NCBI RefSeq assembly: GCF_000219625.1 | Contig: NC_018216.1 | Coordinates: 1,116,001 to 1,180,000 of the forward strand | DNA from: Zymoseptoria tritici IPO323 | Taxonomy: Eukaryota; Ascomycota; Dothideomycetes; Mycosphaerellales; Mycosphaerellaceae | DNA length: 64,000 nt | Direction of reading: 5' to 3' | Part shown: piece after piece, positions 13,404 to 24,419 of the stretch | How positions within the stretch are numbered: position 1 is the first letter of the stretch | Layout of the letters: each line of letters starts with the position of its first letter | Notes under the pieces: generated by a model | The model's input: only the letters and a program-made list of their open reading frames with translations | What the model was told of the DNA's origin: nothing | Databases searched by the model: none | Translations under genes and position numbers: made by a program

Positions 13404-15543
13404 TCACCCCCCAAAGCCACTGTCCCTCCTCTGCCTCTCCATTGCCTTCCTCGTCTCCACCGCCTTGGTCTCGACCTCCTCCATCACGCGCACGACGCCC
13501 TTCCCTGCCTCCTCACATACTTCCTGCCCATCTTTTCCAATTAGTACCGGCCTAGCGACACCCTGCTCGTCCAGGTTCAATCGATTCTTCAAATGTCCCA
13601 CCAATCGGAACGGCACAGATGTCGTACTCAACCATCGAATGGTGAATGCGGCACTCGTGTCCCAGTTTAGTTTCTTGCAGAAGTCCGGTTTAGCGATCGA
13701 TGAGTCCGGTGCTGAGGTCATCAGTGCGTAGCCCTGGAACGCCATCGATTTGTTGACGGAGAAGAAGAGGATTACCTGGCGGGAGGTGCGGAAGGCTTGG
13801 GTTAGAAGTGTTTCGTTCTTCGTCTGAGTGGACCAGACCGAAGACCGCTGAGCGGCATGGACATTGGCTAGGTTCCAGGATTTGATGACGAAGTATTTGA
13901 CGCCTGTTGGAAGGTTAGAAGGGGAAAGGGAAGCGGACGAGTTGAGAATTGAAAGAGATGGTTTTGAAAATTCATATTAGGTAGGTATGTTCATGATGAG
14001 TCTGTGCGCTGTGTTCTTCGTGGGGTATCGGTACAAGAGAGTCCAATACCAAGAATGTGCACTGACGGTGGCAAGGTTAGACGGGACGGGAGAATGATGA
14101 CTGACCGCCTTTGCGAGGATCAAATCCATTGCCGTTCCCGTACTGCTGGCTGCGTCCACCACGAGCGCTGAGACCCGGACCGTATCCTCCGCGTGGCACA
14201 TCCCGAGGGCCGTTGCGAGGTTCGGGGCCGTCTCTGTAGTCAACGATGCGACGACCTCCTTCGCGATCGACGTTGCGATAGTACTCCTGGCGGCGTTCGA
14301 GCGATGGGTCACGACTCGGGAGGAGATCATCATCGGAGCGACGACGAGTATCTGGGTAGCTGATGCGGCGAGGTGGAGTTGGGCTGCGAGGGCGGCGCAC
14401 ACCATTGCCTGGGCGGAGGTCGGCGGGTGAGTCGTTGGCACCACGGATGCGGAAGCCATTCTCCTCACGACGCTTGTTCGCCGAGCTGAGCTGGTCAGGA
14501 GAGTGGGCACGCTTGGTGCCGTTGATGTAGGGCGTCTCCAACGGCATAGCCGAAGGGAGCGCTGGTGGAGCCATTGCAGTTTGTTTGGGAACAGGTGTCG
14601 CCATTCTCGCCTCTTGCTCCTCCATCTGCCTCAACTCCTCGAGACGTCGAGAAATACGGGTAGCCTCTTCTTGGAGCGCCTTGCGCTCTTTGTACGAAGC
14701 CAATCTCTTGTTGCGAAAGTCGACATCGTGATATCCTGTCACCTCCAGCCAAGCTGGCAGATCAGCGTAGTATGCATCTGAAAGGTTAGCCTGACCACGC
14801 GCAGGCTCGCGAGTACGGACGATGAGGTCTGGTACTGTTTTTGGCGCTGCTTTCGCGGTCTCTTGTTTGACGTCCTTCTTTTGTGGTTTGGCGTTACCGT
14901 TTGTTGCTGCGGGTGGGATGGTCGCAGCTTTCGCAGCAGCTTCGTTTGCGATTTGCTCATCAGCTCTGGCTCTTCCCTCGGACAGAAGCGCGTCGACGTC
15001 GGGAGTCGGCTGCGCAGCTTCTGCTCGAATCGTAGGTCTACTCAGCTCCACAGAACTCATGGTAGTATGTTGAGGTTGAGGTTGAGGGGTGGTTGGTTGT
15101 GGGAATGGGCTTTGTTTTGGGGGAGGGAGAATCTGGGTCGGCGCTTTTGAAGGAGTCTCGACTGGCTTCACCAACGGCGTGTTAGGCCGAAGTGGAGTGT
15201 TCTGACGTTGGGCGAGTAGCTTCGCGCGCAGCTCTTCGAGGCGGCGTTGATTCTCGGCGTTCACTTCTGCATTCTGCGGTGTCGCTGGGACGGGTGGTTT
15301 CTGCTGTTCTGTCGAGGAAGCCTGCGAGTGATGAGTTTGAAGTCAGTCCATTCTCGTGTCGAGTGATCAAAGTGTAGGATCACATACACCTGGATGAGTT
15401 GCTTCCTCCTCTTCCTCCTCCTGCTGCTGCTGCTCCTCATCATCACCATAAAAGTTCTCGTCATCTTCTACAATGCCATCGTCGTTCTGCGCTGGCTCAT
15501 CAGCGCCGAAGCCGAACACGGCCATCGAGTTGGTCCAATCCAT
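13404..15543 (-). CDS. YTH-domain m6A-reader protein
   Basis: Exons 15388-15543, 14106-15321 and 13404-13903 encode 623 residues. The N-terminus (MDWTNSMAVFGFG) is followed by an acidic poly-Gln/Glu run, a long Pro/Gln-rich and then Arg/Ser/Asp-rich region, and a C-terminal YTH domain at about 459-600. The YTH domain reads YFVIKSWNLANVH, VWSTQTKNE, VILFFSVNKSMAFQGYA and ends KDGQEV; it resembles the YTHDC1 type. Trp481 and Trp548 sit where the aromatic cage for N6-methyladenosine is expected. The last intron (13904-14105, 202 nt) is longer than the others and could hide alternative splicing. Likely nuclear RNA regulation; the target set is unknown. Confidence 0.92.
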
Positions 15544-15894
15544 CTGGTTGGGCACTCGATGTTGCGCGGCGTTCGTCAAACGATGAACGAATGTGATGAA
15601 AGGTGATCGACAAGGAAGTAAGATGGCGTTGTTTACCTAGGTAAATTCGTTTGGTCGCGTTTGAGAAACTGTTGGAGCCTCAGGCCATCACTGGGACTCC
15701 CCTCGTCACTTCCACAACGATCGCAGCGTGGCTCTGCCGCGAGGACATTAATATTGAAGAAGTTGCCCGGCCTCGCGTTTGGGATCCACCACTTCACGCG
15801 AACTTCAATCGAGAACGCTCTTGTAGACAATGTCTTTCAGGCTGAGTACTACGTTCTTTCACACTGTATTCTGACGACTATCGAGACGAAGAGC
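15544..15894. promoter_or_regulatory. Divergent promoter between the YTH gene and the FAD oxidase
   Basis: A 350-base region between two divergent start codons. No TATA box or repeated operator-like site stands out. Confidence 0.4.
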
Positions 15895-17405
15895 ATGGCC
15901 TTCACAACGCTGCTACTCAGCTTGCTGACCGTAGCGACCAATGCACAGCAGAGCTCACAGAAGCTCATCGCTGACGAAACGGCGCCTGCTGTCTCCCCTG
16001 TCAGTTGAGTTCGTGACGAAGTCTATGTACGAGGTACTGACATCAGCGACAGTGTCGCATACTCGCCAGTACTTTCCGTGGTCAGGTTGTCCATATACCA
16101 TGGGAACGTTGGGAATCAAGATCGACCTGTCGATTCTTGCCCACAGACCCCCGAGATATACAGGAAGCTCTCGCAGACATACTCATACCACACAATGCCA
16201 GCATCGCGGTAACATCAGGTGGCCGCTCGTCAAGCGCTGTCGATGAAGAGATCACGATTGATCTTTCACGACTGTCTCGAATCCAACTCAGCGATGATCA
16301 TAAGAGTGTCTCCATTGGACCCGGTGCGACATGGGGAGACGTCTACTCAAAGCTGGAGCCCTTGAACTTGACAGTGTCCGGAAGCATGTCCGCCCAGGAT
16401 AGAGTCGGAGGCTTTGTCCTCGGGGGCGGGTTGTCGTGGTTCTCAAACCAGTACGGCTGGGCCTGTGATAATGTTCTGGAGTTTGAAGTCGTAACTCCTC
16501 TTGGTCGTAAGCTCTGGGCCAATATGGACTTGAATCAGGGACTATTCTGGGCTCTCAAAGGCTCTAGCGGTGCACTCGGAATCGTGACGAAGATCACAGT
16601 GCCAACAATACACAATGGAGTCATCTATGGAGGCGCCTTGACCTTCGAAGCGGTGCATCTTCCACGCCTTCTTCAAGGGATAGAAGACCTCGCTGGTTCG
16701 GCGCTTGACGATTCTTCCAACTCGGGTCACCTCTCGCTCACCTGGCACGCGTCCGCGAAGTCCTTTAGCTACTCCTCCTACATCGTCAACACAGCAAGCA
16801 ATCAATCCGCATCAGCTCTCATGTCATTCCGCGCCATATCACACAAGACCAGCAGTCTCCGCCCCATGACGATCGCCGAAAGCGCTCGAGAGCTGGCCGA
16901 CATCGACAGTCTACCTGGGACTCGACGCACGTATTTCACGCTTACAATACGACTGAACACGAAAGCCATGCACACGATCCATGATGCCGCGCTCGTAGCT
17001 GCACGAGACATGGGCATCGACGCGAACGAAACTTGCCGAGTCCTGTTTCAGCCCATCACCATTCCCCACCTGCTGGCATCCTACCGAAAGAACGTCTTTG
17101 ATCTCAATGCGGCGCATGGACCTCTCCTTTTGATCTCCGTCAAGATGACCTGGGTTGAACCTGAGAGAGACGAGCACTTCAACCACAAAACGACGGCGCT
17201 GCGACGACTTATCGAGGAGAAGATGAAGCGCATGGAGGCGTTGGAAGACTTCATTCATCCTCTTTACGCTGCGAGCGATCAGGACCTATTCGCACAGGAG
17301 GAGTGGAAGACATCACCAAACGGAAGAATGTTGAAGGCGGTCGCGAGAGAATATGACCCTGATGAAGTATGGAGCAAGATGGTGCCTGGAACTTGGCATG
17401 TTTGA
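15895..17405 (+). CDS. Secreted FAD-linked oxidase (PCMH/berberine-bridge type), atypical FAD site
   Basis: Exons 15895-15999 and 16053-17405 give 485 residues; the 53-nt intron has a TACTGAC branch point. Residues 1-17 (MAFTTLLLSLLTVATNA) form a signal peptide. The PCMH-type FAD-binding fold follows (ITIDLSRLSRI, GPGATWGDVY, GGFVLGGGLSWFSNQYGWACDNV, GSSGALGIVT) and the C-terminus YDPDEVWSKMVPG is that of the BBE-like family. These enzymes oxidise alcohols, sugars or secondary-metabolite intermediates with O2. Where most members have SGGHS, with His bonded to FAD, this protein has SGGRS (Arg93). Flavin attachment may thus be non-covalent or through Cys only, or activity may be reduced. The 5' exon junction is my inference; a different upstream splice is possible. 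Confidence 0.85.
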
Positions 17406-17445
17406 ACTCCGACATCATGCGCAGTAAGAAAGAGCCATTTATTGC

Positions 17446-18489
17446 CTATCCTCCCGGTCCACTCCGCCTCGGCGCACTCGCGCGCGCGTTCGTCTTAAAG
17501 CTTCTTTTGCGACCGGCGCTCCGAGAGTGTAAGCAACGGGAAAGGATCGTTCGCCATTCCTCAGCGTCCGCCACCCATCCATTCAAGGAGGGTCTGTCGG
17601 CTTCGCGCACGAGGTCTTCCTGCTCCCATTGTTCGCGAGCTTCGATTGCGTCCTGGTGGGCCTGAAATGCACTCTCCGGAGCAACCGCTGTTCCGATACC
17701 CAACCGCTCAAACCACGTCAATTCGACCATCAGCTCAGTATCATCTGGCAATGGCTCCCACTCCCATAGCATTACTGCCTTCGCAGCCAGAAGCTCAGTC
17801 TTCAAAGAGATGAGTCACGGGTGCACCACCTCTACGAAATCTCGAATGGTCACAAACCCCTGACCACCATCCTCCTCTCTGGAAGGGACGACAAGTACAT
17901 GATAATCCTCCCCTCCCGGCGGTTCCTCACCACAACACCCCAACAATTCCACATCTGTCTCTCCATCCTCAAACTCAACAATCTTGAATTCCGCGCCCCC
18001 TCCAACAAACCTTGCCATCGCCGGATCTGCAACCTTCACAACTCTCCACGCCGTAACCTCGCCATCCTTGAGCTCACCGTCCTGCTTGACGATGTTCCAA
18101 CCGTCAGTCCCATCCCATTCTCCATCTTCAAGCTCAGGTGGATCCGCGTGTCCCTCGTGCATGTCGCACCACGTGGATCCCCATTCCTCGAGCTGGTAGA
18201 CGCCGACGGTGACCGACGAGACTTTTGGCGTCGACACGGGCTCCTGAGCAATGGGATGCCGGGTTTCAGTAGCTGAATCGTAGAGCGGTTCACTCGGCAT
18301 GTTGACGCCGTGGGTTGGAGTCTCAGATGGCAGGACTGAGATGGCCCTCTCCAACGGTCCATTGAGGTTCCAGAGCAGACGTCGCGCGCTCGATGACGGA
18401 TGGACGGGTTGCGCTGCGTTGCGGAGGGCTTCGTAGATCGGGTAAAGTGGTCCAATTTCAGTGTGAGTTTGTTCTGATGAGTTGGCCAT
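17446..18489 (-). CDS. Conserved acidic protein interrupted by one in-frame TGA
   Basis: The frame opens at the ATG at 18489 and reaches a TGA at 17815-17817 after 224 codons (...RDFVEVVHP-stop). Directly after this TGA, in the same frame, another 122 codons remain open and look protein-like (LLAAKAVMLWEWEPLP, TWFERLGIG) until the TAG at 17446-17448. A single reading frame with one internal stop is the simplest view: nonsense mutation, programmed readthrough (context TGA-C), or an intron I cannot define. The first part has a WCDMHEGH motif and many Asp/Glu. No domain is recognised. Its 3' end converges on the FAD oxidase, 40 bases away. Confidence 0.65.
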
Positions 18490-19019
18490 TCTGCTGGCGG
18501 AGTCGGTGCTGTGTCAGTGCTGTACAACAGAGTAGTGATGATGGAATCCGCGCACGACTTGTCTATCGACGAGGAAAATTCTGCACACACAAGACTTTGA
18601 AGAAAGGAGGTCCTGAAGCACGACGTCTATACTGTCCAATAATGGGCAGACGACAATATCTAGGATCCCATTCTCTCAGGCTGCAATCGCCCTTCAAGTT
18701 CCACGCATCGCCAGCTTCATCCTTGCTCGTTCAGGTTTAATCCACTGTGCCGCACTCGTCGATCGAATCGAACGTGCCGGAGGCCTACATCCCTGTACAG
18801 TTCACTTTTGATGTGCAAGCGAGATGATCAGTCGTGCCGCACAGGCTAGCCACAACCAAGATGGACGGCCACGGGGAGAAGGACGGCATGTTGGGGCGTG
18901 CAATAATGTAGCGATTGATGCATTATTGAGCTTTCCGCGTCCCTTGTCATCCACGGTGGCGATTTGGAGATACGAAGGAAACGGTGGGATCCCTTTCTCA
19001 GTCTCCTTCCCAAAAGTCT
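18490..19019. other. Intergenic between two minus-strand genes
   Basis: The 530-base gap contains the upstream region of the 18489 gene and the 3' flank of the 20903 gene. No convincing coding frame or regulatory element is visible. Confidence 0.4.
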
Positions 19020-20903
19020 TCACTTCGCCAAACCACAGAGTAACCGCTTCCAGCCTTTCTGCTTGCCACTCGCCTTCACTGCTCCACCATCCTTCATCCT
19101 CACGACCTCCTTCTTCCTGCCCCTGTTCGATCCATTGGTCGCGTGAGAAGCAGTAGAAGCCTGCACCACAGCCGGCGCGCCTGCACCCTCACTTCCACTG
19201 CCGCTCCCACCTCTACTCTTCGACTGATCCGTCGAAACCTTTCTCTCCCTCCTCCTCGCGTCCTCAGATGCCTCCTCATCGTCTTCACTATCAGACTCGC
19301 TCTCACTTTCCCCTTGACCCTCCCTCCCGGTCCGTCGATCATCCTCTCTCTTAGAGCTGACTTCCTCCAGCGTCCCAGAACTCCCCTCAACCATCTCTTT
19401 CAACTGATTATTTCTCCTCCGATTACTCGCCGCTCGATGCACCAGCACTGTACTCGAAGAATCCGCCCTGCTCCTTCCCGTCTGCACGGCGGTTGCGACA
19501 GACGTATTTCTCGACGCATCGGCTCCATCATCGGAAGCCGCGGTCGCGGAGTTACGTTTGTTGCGGTCTTTGCCCAGCAGGGAGGTCTTGCGCATGAGAT
19601 CGGAGGAGAAAGCTTTCATGCTGTTCGACCGCTTGTCTGATCCTGCGAATCCAGAGGACAGGCCAGGAGAGCCGGGTTGGGAGTTCAAGGAAGTCAAGGA
19701 GGGAGCATGACCGTGAGAATATGAGGGTTTGCTCGGCGATCCGGGAGCGGAAGGTAACACTTCGTCGAATTTCAGACTCGCGCTCCAGCCTTCTTTGAAC
19801 GTCACCCAGATTGCGGTAAGCGTGATGAGGTCGCGCAAAGGTTGGTCGGGAGTGAATATTTGCTGTGTGGAGTCAATTGGATCTTCGTCGTCGTCAAGAA
19901 GATTGGCAGCAGATCTCTGGGGAGTGCCCAGTGGTGTGCCTCCAGCCGGGTCAGGGAGTTTATAGGTGTCATTGATGTCGAGTGCGGTTTTGGACAGACT
20001 CGCGATGACCGGATGTCGGCGGGTATTGGGCGATATGGTGCTGAAGTTGAACTTTCGCGTGCCGTCACGACCGACGGTTGATCCATCCTTGTTGCGTTTG
20101 GGGATCCAGCGGATGGTTTGGCCGAGACCGTGAGAGTCCGGGCAGAAGAACTCGTAGCCGCCATTGGCCAGGGTCTTGGATTCCCATTCTTCTCCCGAAG
20201 CGGCCATGAGGACGCGAGGAAGTTTGCGTCCTGCAGTGACGCTCTCATCTTTGTCCTTGCCTCCACGGCCTCCTTTGCAGATCATTCCAATGACATTTCG
20301 CGCCTCTTGGTCATTCTCGTCCTCATCCCCGTTGCTGTAATTCTCCGCCTGTAGCACGACCAGATCGTTGGGACACAGTCCATGTCTCGAACGAAAGACT
20401 TTGCCCACCGCGGAGTGCATACGCATGGAGAAGTTGGCGCTGGGAATGACATCGTAGGCTGGAAGTGGTCGGCGTTGCTCGCTGACGCGATGTAGTTGTA
20501 GAAGCGATCGTGGACGTCTGTGAAGCTTTTGGCGAGCCTTTGATTCCGGCGGAGGGTGGCACACGCTGTAATATGTCTTTGGCCGACTCTTCTTCGACCT
20601 CTTGCCGTCAACGCTACCTTCGGGAGAGCCACCGCGGTCGCTCTGGTTGGAGCTTGGTGAGGGTTCCGCGAAGAAGCTGCTCCGACTCGGACTAGGAGGG
20701 CCGGAGTGCCCGCTGTCGTTGAAGGATATTGTGGAGAGGCCAGTGGGCCGCTTGACTAGTCCATTGCTAGCTGTTGTTGATTGTTCGTCCTCTTTGGGTG
20801 TTGCATCGGCATTTGCGAAGGGATTGAGGATTGTCGGAAGGCTCGGAATCCACCTTGAGAAGGTTGTAGGCGACGTTGGCGCATTGTTTGCTATGTCTGC
20901 CAT
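19020..20903 (-). CDS. Conserved fungal protein of unknown function, 627 aa
   Basis: A single uninterrupted frame from the ATG at 20903. The N-terminal 120 residues are Ser/Pro-rich. A globular core lies around 100-400, with KTYYSVCHPPP, RVLMAASGEEWESK, GYEFFCPDSHGLG, RKFNFSTISPNTRRHPVIASLS and LITLTAIWVTFKEGWS. The C-terminal ~230 residues are low complexity, Ser/Arg/Glu/Asp-rich, ending basic (KQKGWKRLLCGLAK). There is no signal peptide. The ordered core suggests a conserved domain, but I cannot name one. Confidence 0.85.
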   Translation of the reverse strand: MADIANNAPTSPTTFSRWIPSLPTILNPFANADATPKEDEQSTTASNGLVKRPTGLSTISFNDSGHSGPPSPSRSSFFAEPSPSSNQSDRGGSPEGSVDGKRSKKSRPKTYYSVCHPPPESKARQKLHRRPRSLLQLHRVSEQRRPLPAYDVIPSANFSMRMHSAVGKVFRSRHGLCPNDLVVLQAENYSNGDEDENDQEARNVIGMICKGGRGGKDKDESVTAGRKLPRVLMAASGEEWESKTLANGGYEFFCPDSHGLGQTIRWIPKRNKDGSTVGRDGTRKFNFSTISPNTRRHPVIASLSKTALDINDTYKLPDPAGGTPLGTPQRSAANLLDDDEDPIDSTQQIFTPDQPLRDLITLTAIWVTFKEGWSASLKFDEVLPSAPGSPSKPSYSHGHAPSLTSLNSQPGSPGLSSGFAGSDKRSNSMKAFSSDLMRKTSLLGKDRNKRNSATAASDDGADASRNTSVATAVQTGRSRADSSSTVLVHRAASNRRRNNQLKEMVEGSSGTLEEVSSKREDDRRTGREGQGESESESDSEDDEEASEDARRRERKVSTDQSKSRGGSGSGSEGAGAPAVVQASTASHATNGSNRGRKKEVVRMKDGGAVKASGKQKGWKRLLCGLAK

Positions 20904-22639
20904 GATGCATGCCGGCGGTGGTGTTGTCTCCTTTCGCGAAGGGGTATGAAGGGAGTTGCGGTGGTGGGGACGTCCGCGGTGGTCGCGGTGAGGGTGGAAA
21001 TCTGGTCGAAGGAGTAGTCGCGAGAAGAGTGAGTAAGTGGAAGCCTACAGGACAGATCAGTAGAGGCCATGGAGCACAGGAGGATCATGTCACGTAAGAT
21101 CATGGAGCGTGTCCGGAGTCTCGGGGATACATTGGCGTACCTATGAGCGGTCTGACCGGCGAAGGTCTGCTTGGCGAGGGGAACGATCGGCGAGCTGAGC
21201 CTTAGCTGATCCCGACGTACGAATGCGAATGTCCAATTACAATGCAGCCATTTGAACGAGAGTGCTGAGTGGTGTTTCGGATGGAATGGTAGGAGTGTTG
21301 GTGGCTATGAGATGGTGGAGTTGTGTTGTGCGGTATGGAATGGATCAACAAGTCCAAGGTCAGCTGTCGGCTCGAGGCGGATGGTACGATAATTGCTGGA
21401 GAGTAAGGTAGAACTACTCATCAAGGAAGAAAGCTGTTTCCGGAAGAGCTGAAAGAAAGAGAGGTCCAACAGCAGAAGGCAGCCAGTGCTTGAATGATGA
21501 ACGAATTGAAGGAGATGATTCGGGCTTTGTCTTTGTTGCTGGGTTACGACGAAGGAAGAAGGATGCAAGTCGTGTCCGAACATCCGTCGTCCGTCGTGAA
21601 CCCGTGTTCCGTTCGTCGCAGGTTTCGACAACCTGGAACAAACGACCGGCCTCCTTCTCCATCCTCCCTGATGCCGCTCATGATGAATCAGCCCTAGAGT
21701 ACAGTACGTACGTATACACAATCACAGAAACTACTCTCGAACTGGTAGCGAAACGCGTCCGTCGCTTCATCCACGACAAGCTTTCTCCTCGGCGTCATTG
21801 GGAGATCCTCCCTTCGTATACACGGCGTATTCGCTACGAGCTGGAACTACAGAACACGCTGGAGATGCATCCTGCCAGAACAAGCGAGTCTTCCATATGT
21901 CTTGCCAGCGTACTTTCTTTCGCACAACATGTCAAGATCTGTGCACCGGTCGACGGGCATCCGTACCCGGTCGATTCGGCGAGCTCATCGGTGAGGTGTG
22001 CAATTGTGCTAGCCTCTCCGGATCTCGTCGGCGCGACCCTGTTCTGTTCCGTTCCCCGACGTTGTGCATTGTGGTATTGTGGTATGCACAAGAAGAGTCA
22101 TGTCGGACGGTACTCACCACCGGAATACGAGCGCTTGTGATGTGTCCGGCAATTCATCAGGAGTGCCAGATATACACTCTCTTGTCACGATGATAGATGT
22201 CAAGTCTCAGCCCATTGAAAATGGCCGGGCAATGCTTGACCAGCCACGATGCCAAACAACAACTGGGTTGTCCGTGTTGCAGCTTGCCAACCACATCGAG
22301 TTCCAGCCAAGAACTTCTCTCAATGTTCTATACCGTTCGTGAGGCGATTGTATACCATGCCTTGATCCTTCTTTGCTTCCACGTATTTGTCTGACGCGGC
22401 CAAGCGAGAGCCTGTCGCTGTCGGCCGAGAGCAAGCTCGCGGGAGAGGATCAAATGCAGGGGACCCGCCTTGGACCGCACCTCTCCTTTCTCAATCGCCG
22501 AACATTGCCCGAGTAATACCACCCGACATGGACGACAGCGATACGATCAACACCCATTGACAAGTCTTCGGCGACGCTGTAACGACAAAGCCTGCCATTG
22601 TTCGATGCGGTGCCCGGCATTGTCAGACGACTCTTCTTC
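20904..22639. other. Long divergent intergenic region
   Basis: This 1.7-kb gap separates the minus-strand 627-aa gene and GPI18. The longest frame inside (21490-22140, 216 codons, plus strand) begins acidic and turns into random-looking Arg/Ser/Cys-rich sequence without a recognisable domain; I do not call it a gene. The region probably holds two promoters and leaders. Confidence 0.45.
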
Positions 22640-24154
22640 ATGGCACAGTCTGCCGAGCAGTCCACCAGGACTCCATCCAAAGTCGCCGACGATGCCCCCA
22701 CGAGTAGAGCTCGACTAGTCACCTACTTCCTCATCTGGAAAGTAGCGCTACTTCTGGTTGCCTGCGCGAGTCCAGGACCTGGCTACGACACCTCAACGCA
22801 GCTGTTCTTCGCTCAGAATAATGCTGAACCCTCCGCATCCTCGCCCGGACTTCTGGCACAAGTCCTCCAGCACGTCGCCATCAAGCTAACACGCTGGGAT
22901 GCCATATACTTTACATCCGCTTCAATCAATGGTCTGGTCTACGAGCAGCAATGGGCATTCAGTCCGACATTCGCCAGAATCACCTCACTTCTGGCCGGCG
23001 GTTCGTCTTAGATCTCACCTCTAAGTCCATCAACAAAGGCTAAGTAAATCTCAGCATTTCCCTCCTCTCTCTGCACTTCAACAACCTGTCACGCCCTCTC
23101 CGCCATCTTGATCTCCCATGTCTCCCATCTCCTCGCCGTCCTGGTGCTGCACTCTCTCGTCCTCTCCATTCGGCCCTTCACTTCTAACCCTGGTCGTGCC
23201 CACCGCATCGCCTTCACAACAGCATGTCTGCACATCCTCTCCCTAGGAGGCCTCTTTCTCTCCTCAGCTTACGGTGAAAGCACATTCGCCTTCCTCAACT
23301 TCAGCGGCATGCTAGCCTACGCTCTCGCCTCCCCAACCAACAATACCAAAACTGGCATAACCTCCATCCTCTACATCCTCCTCTCCGGCACCTTCTTCGC
23401 CCTCGCAACCCTAATCCGAAGCAACGGCCTCTTCTCCGGCCTCATCCTCCTCTGGGACGCCCTCACCCTCTCCACCTCCCTCCTATCCTCACCCTCCTCA
23501 TACCTCACCAGGATCTCTCAACTAGCCACCACAATCCTCTCCGGCACCCTCATCGCCCTCGCCTACACCCTACCGCAATACTTCGCCTACCTCGAATTCT
23601 GCTCCAAGGTACCCCCAACAGAACTCCGACCTTGGTGTACTAACACCCTCCCAAGCATCTACTCCTTCGTCCAATCCCACTACTGGAACGTCGGCCTCTT
23701 CCGGTACTGGACCCTCTCCAATATTCCTCTCTTCCTCCTCGCGTCACCCATGCTGCTCCTACTCACCGCCACCGCTTTGACCTGCTGCGAAGATCCCTAC
23801 TCTGCATCCTCGACCACCGAAGCAAGAAACCAGCCAGATCCATTTCGCACTCCCGACGCGGAAGACAGCCGCGACCGCTACAAATCTCTCATGCGCCGCT
23901 TCGCCGCTCCACAACTCCTCCTCGTGGCGTTGGCGATCACGACCTTCCACGTGCAGATTGTCAATCGCATTGCTTCGGGGTATCCGGTGGTGTATTTGAT
24001 GGTGGCGATTGTGATGGAGGGTGGAGGAGGAGCGGGAGAGGAGAGGATGGGTTGGCTGGGAAGGAAGAGGGTCGTGGAGTGGGTCGTTAGGGTGGGGACG
24101 GTGTATGCTGTTGTGCAGGGAGGGTTGTATGCGAGTTTCATGCCGCCTGCTTGA
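22640..24154 (+). CDS. GPI18: GPI mannosyltransferase 2 (Gpi18/PIG-V)
   Basis: Exons 22640-23000 and 23055-24154 give 486 residues. Gpi18 adds the second mannose to the GPI anchor precursor on the luminal side of the ER. Diagnostic motifs are the luminal Asp-containing RWDAIYF at 85-91 followed by YEQQWAFSP, then AILISHVSHLLAVLVL, SAYGESTFAFLNFSGM, LIRSNGLFSG and YWNVGLFRYWTLSNIP. Multiple hydrophobic segments agree with a polytopic membrane protein of normal length. The 54-nt intron joins LLAG to AFPSSLCT in phase 1; its acceptor at 23053-23054 was chosen because it restores the family sequence. Confidence 0.94.
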
Positions 24155-24419
24155 GGTGAGGAGGCAAGGGCGGATGCTGCTGGAGTGGTGGGATTAAGGG
24201 GGCAGCACGTCGCTACCACACGGATGAAGCTTTCCAACCTCCTTGTCGAGGTGGGAGGAGACTTCTTCGACACGAAAGTCCGAACTCGAAATATGATCGA
24301 GGAATGGACGTCCAAGCCAGCACATTCAATATACAAAGCTGTCTGCCGCTACGCCTTCACGCCCTATCCTGCCTCCCCCAACACTGCACCCACCCCACCA
24401 TCCTCTCCTCCCTCCCTCC

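Noticed and set aside
21490..22140. 216-codon plus-strand frame in the GPI18 upstream region
   Set aside because: Protein composition is random-like and there is no domain, signal peptide or splice structure.
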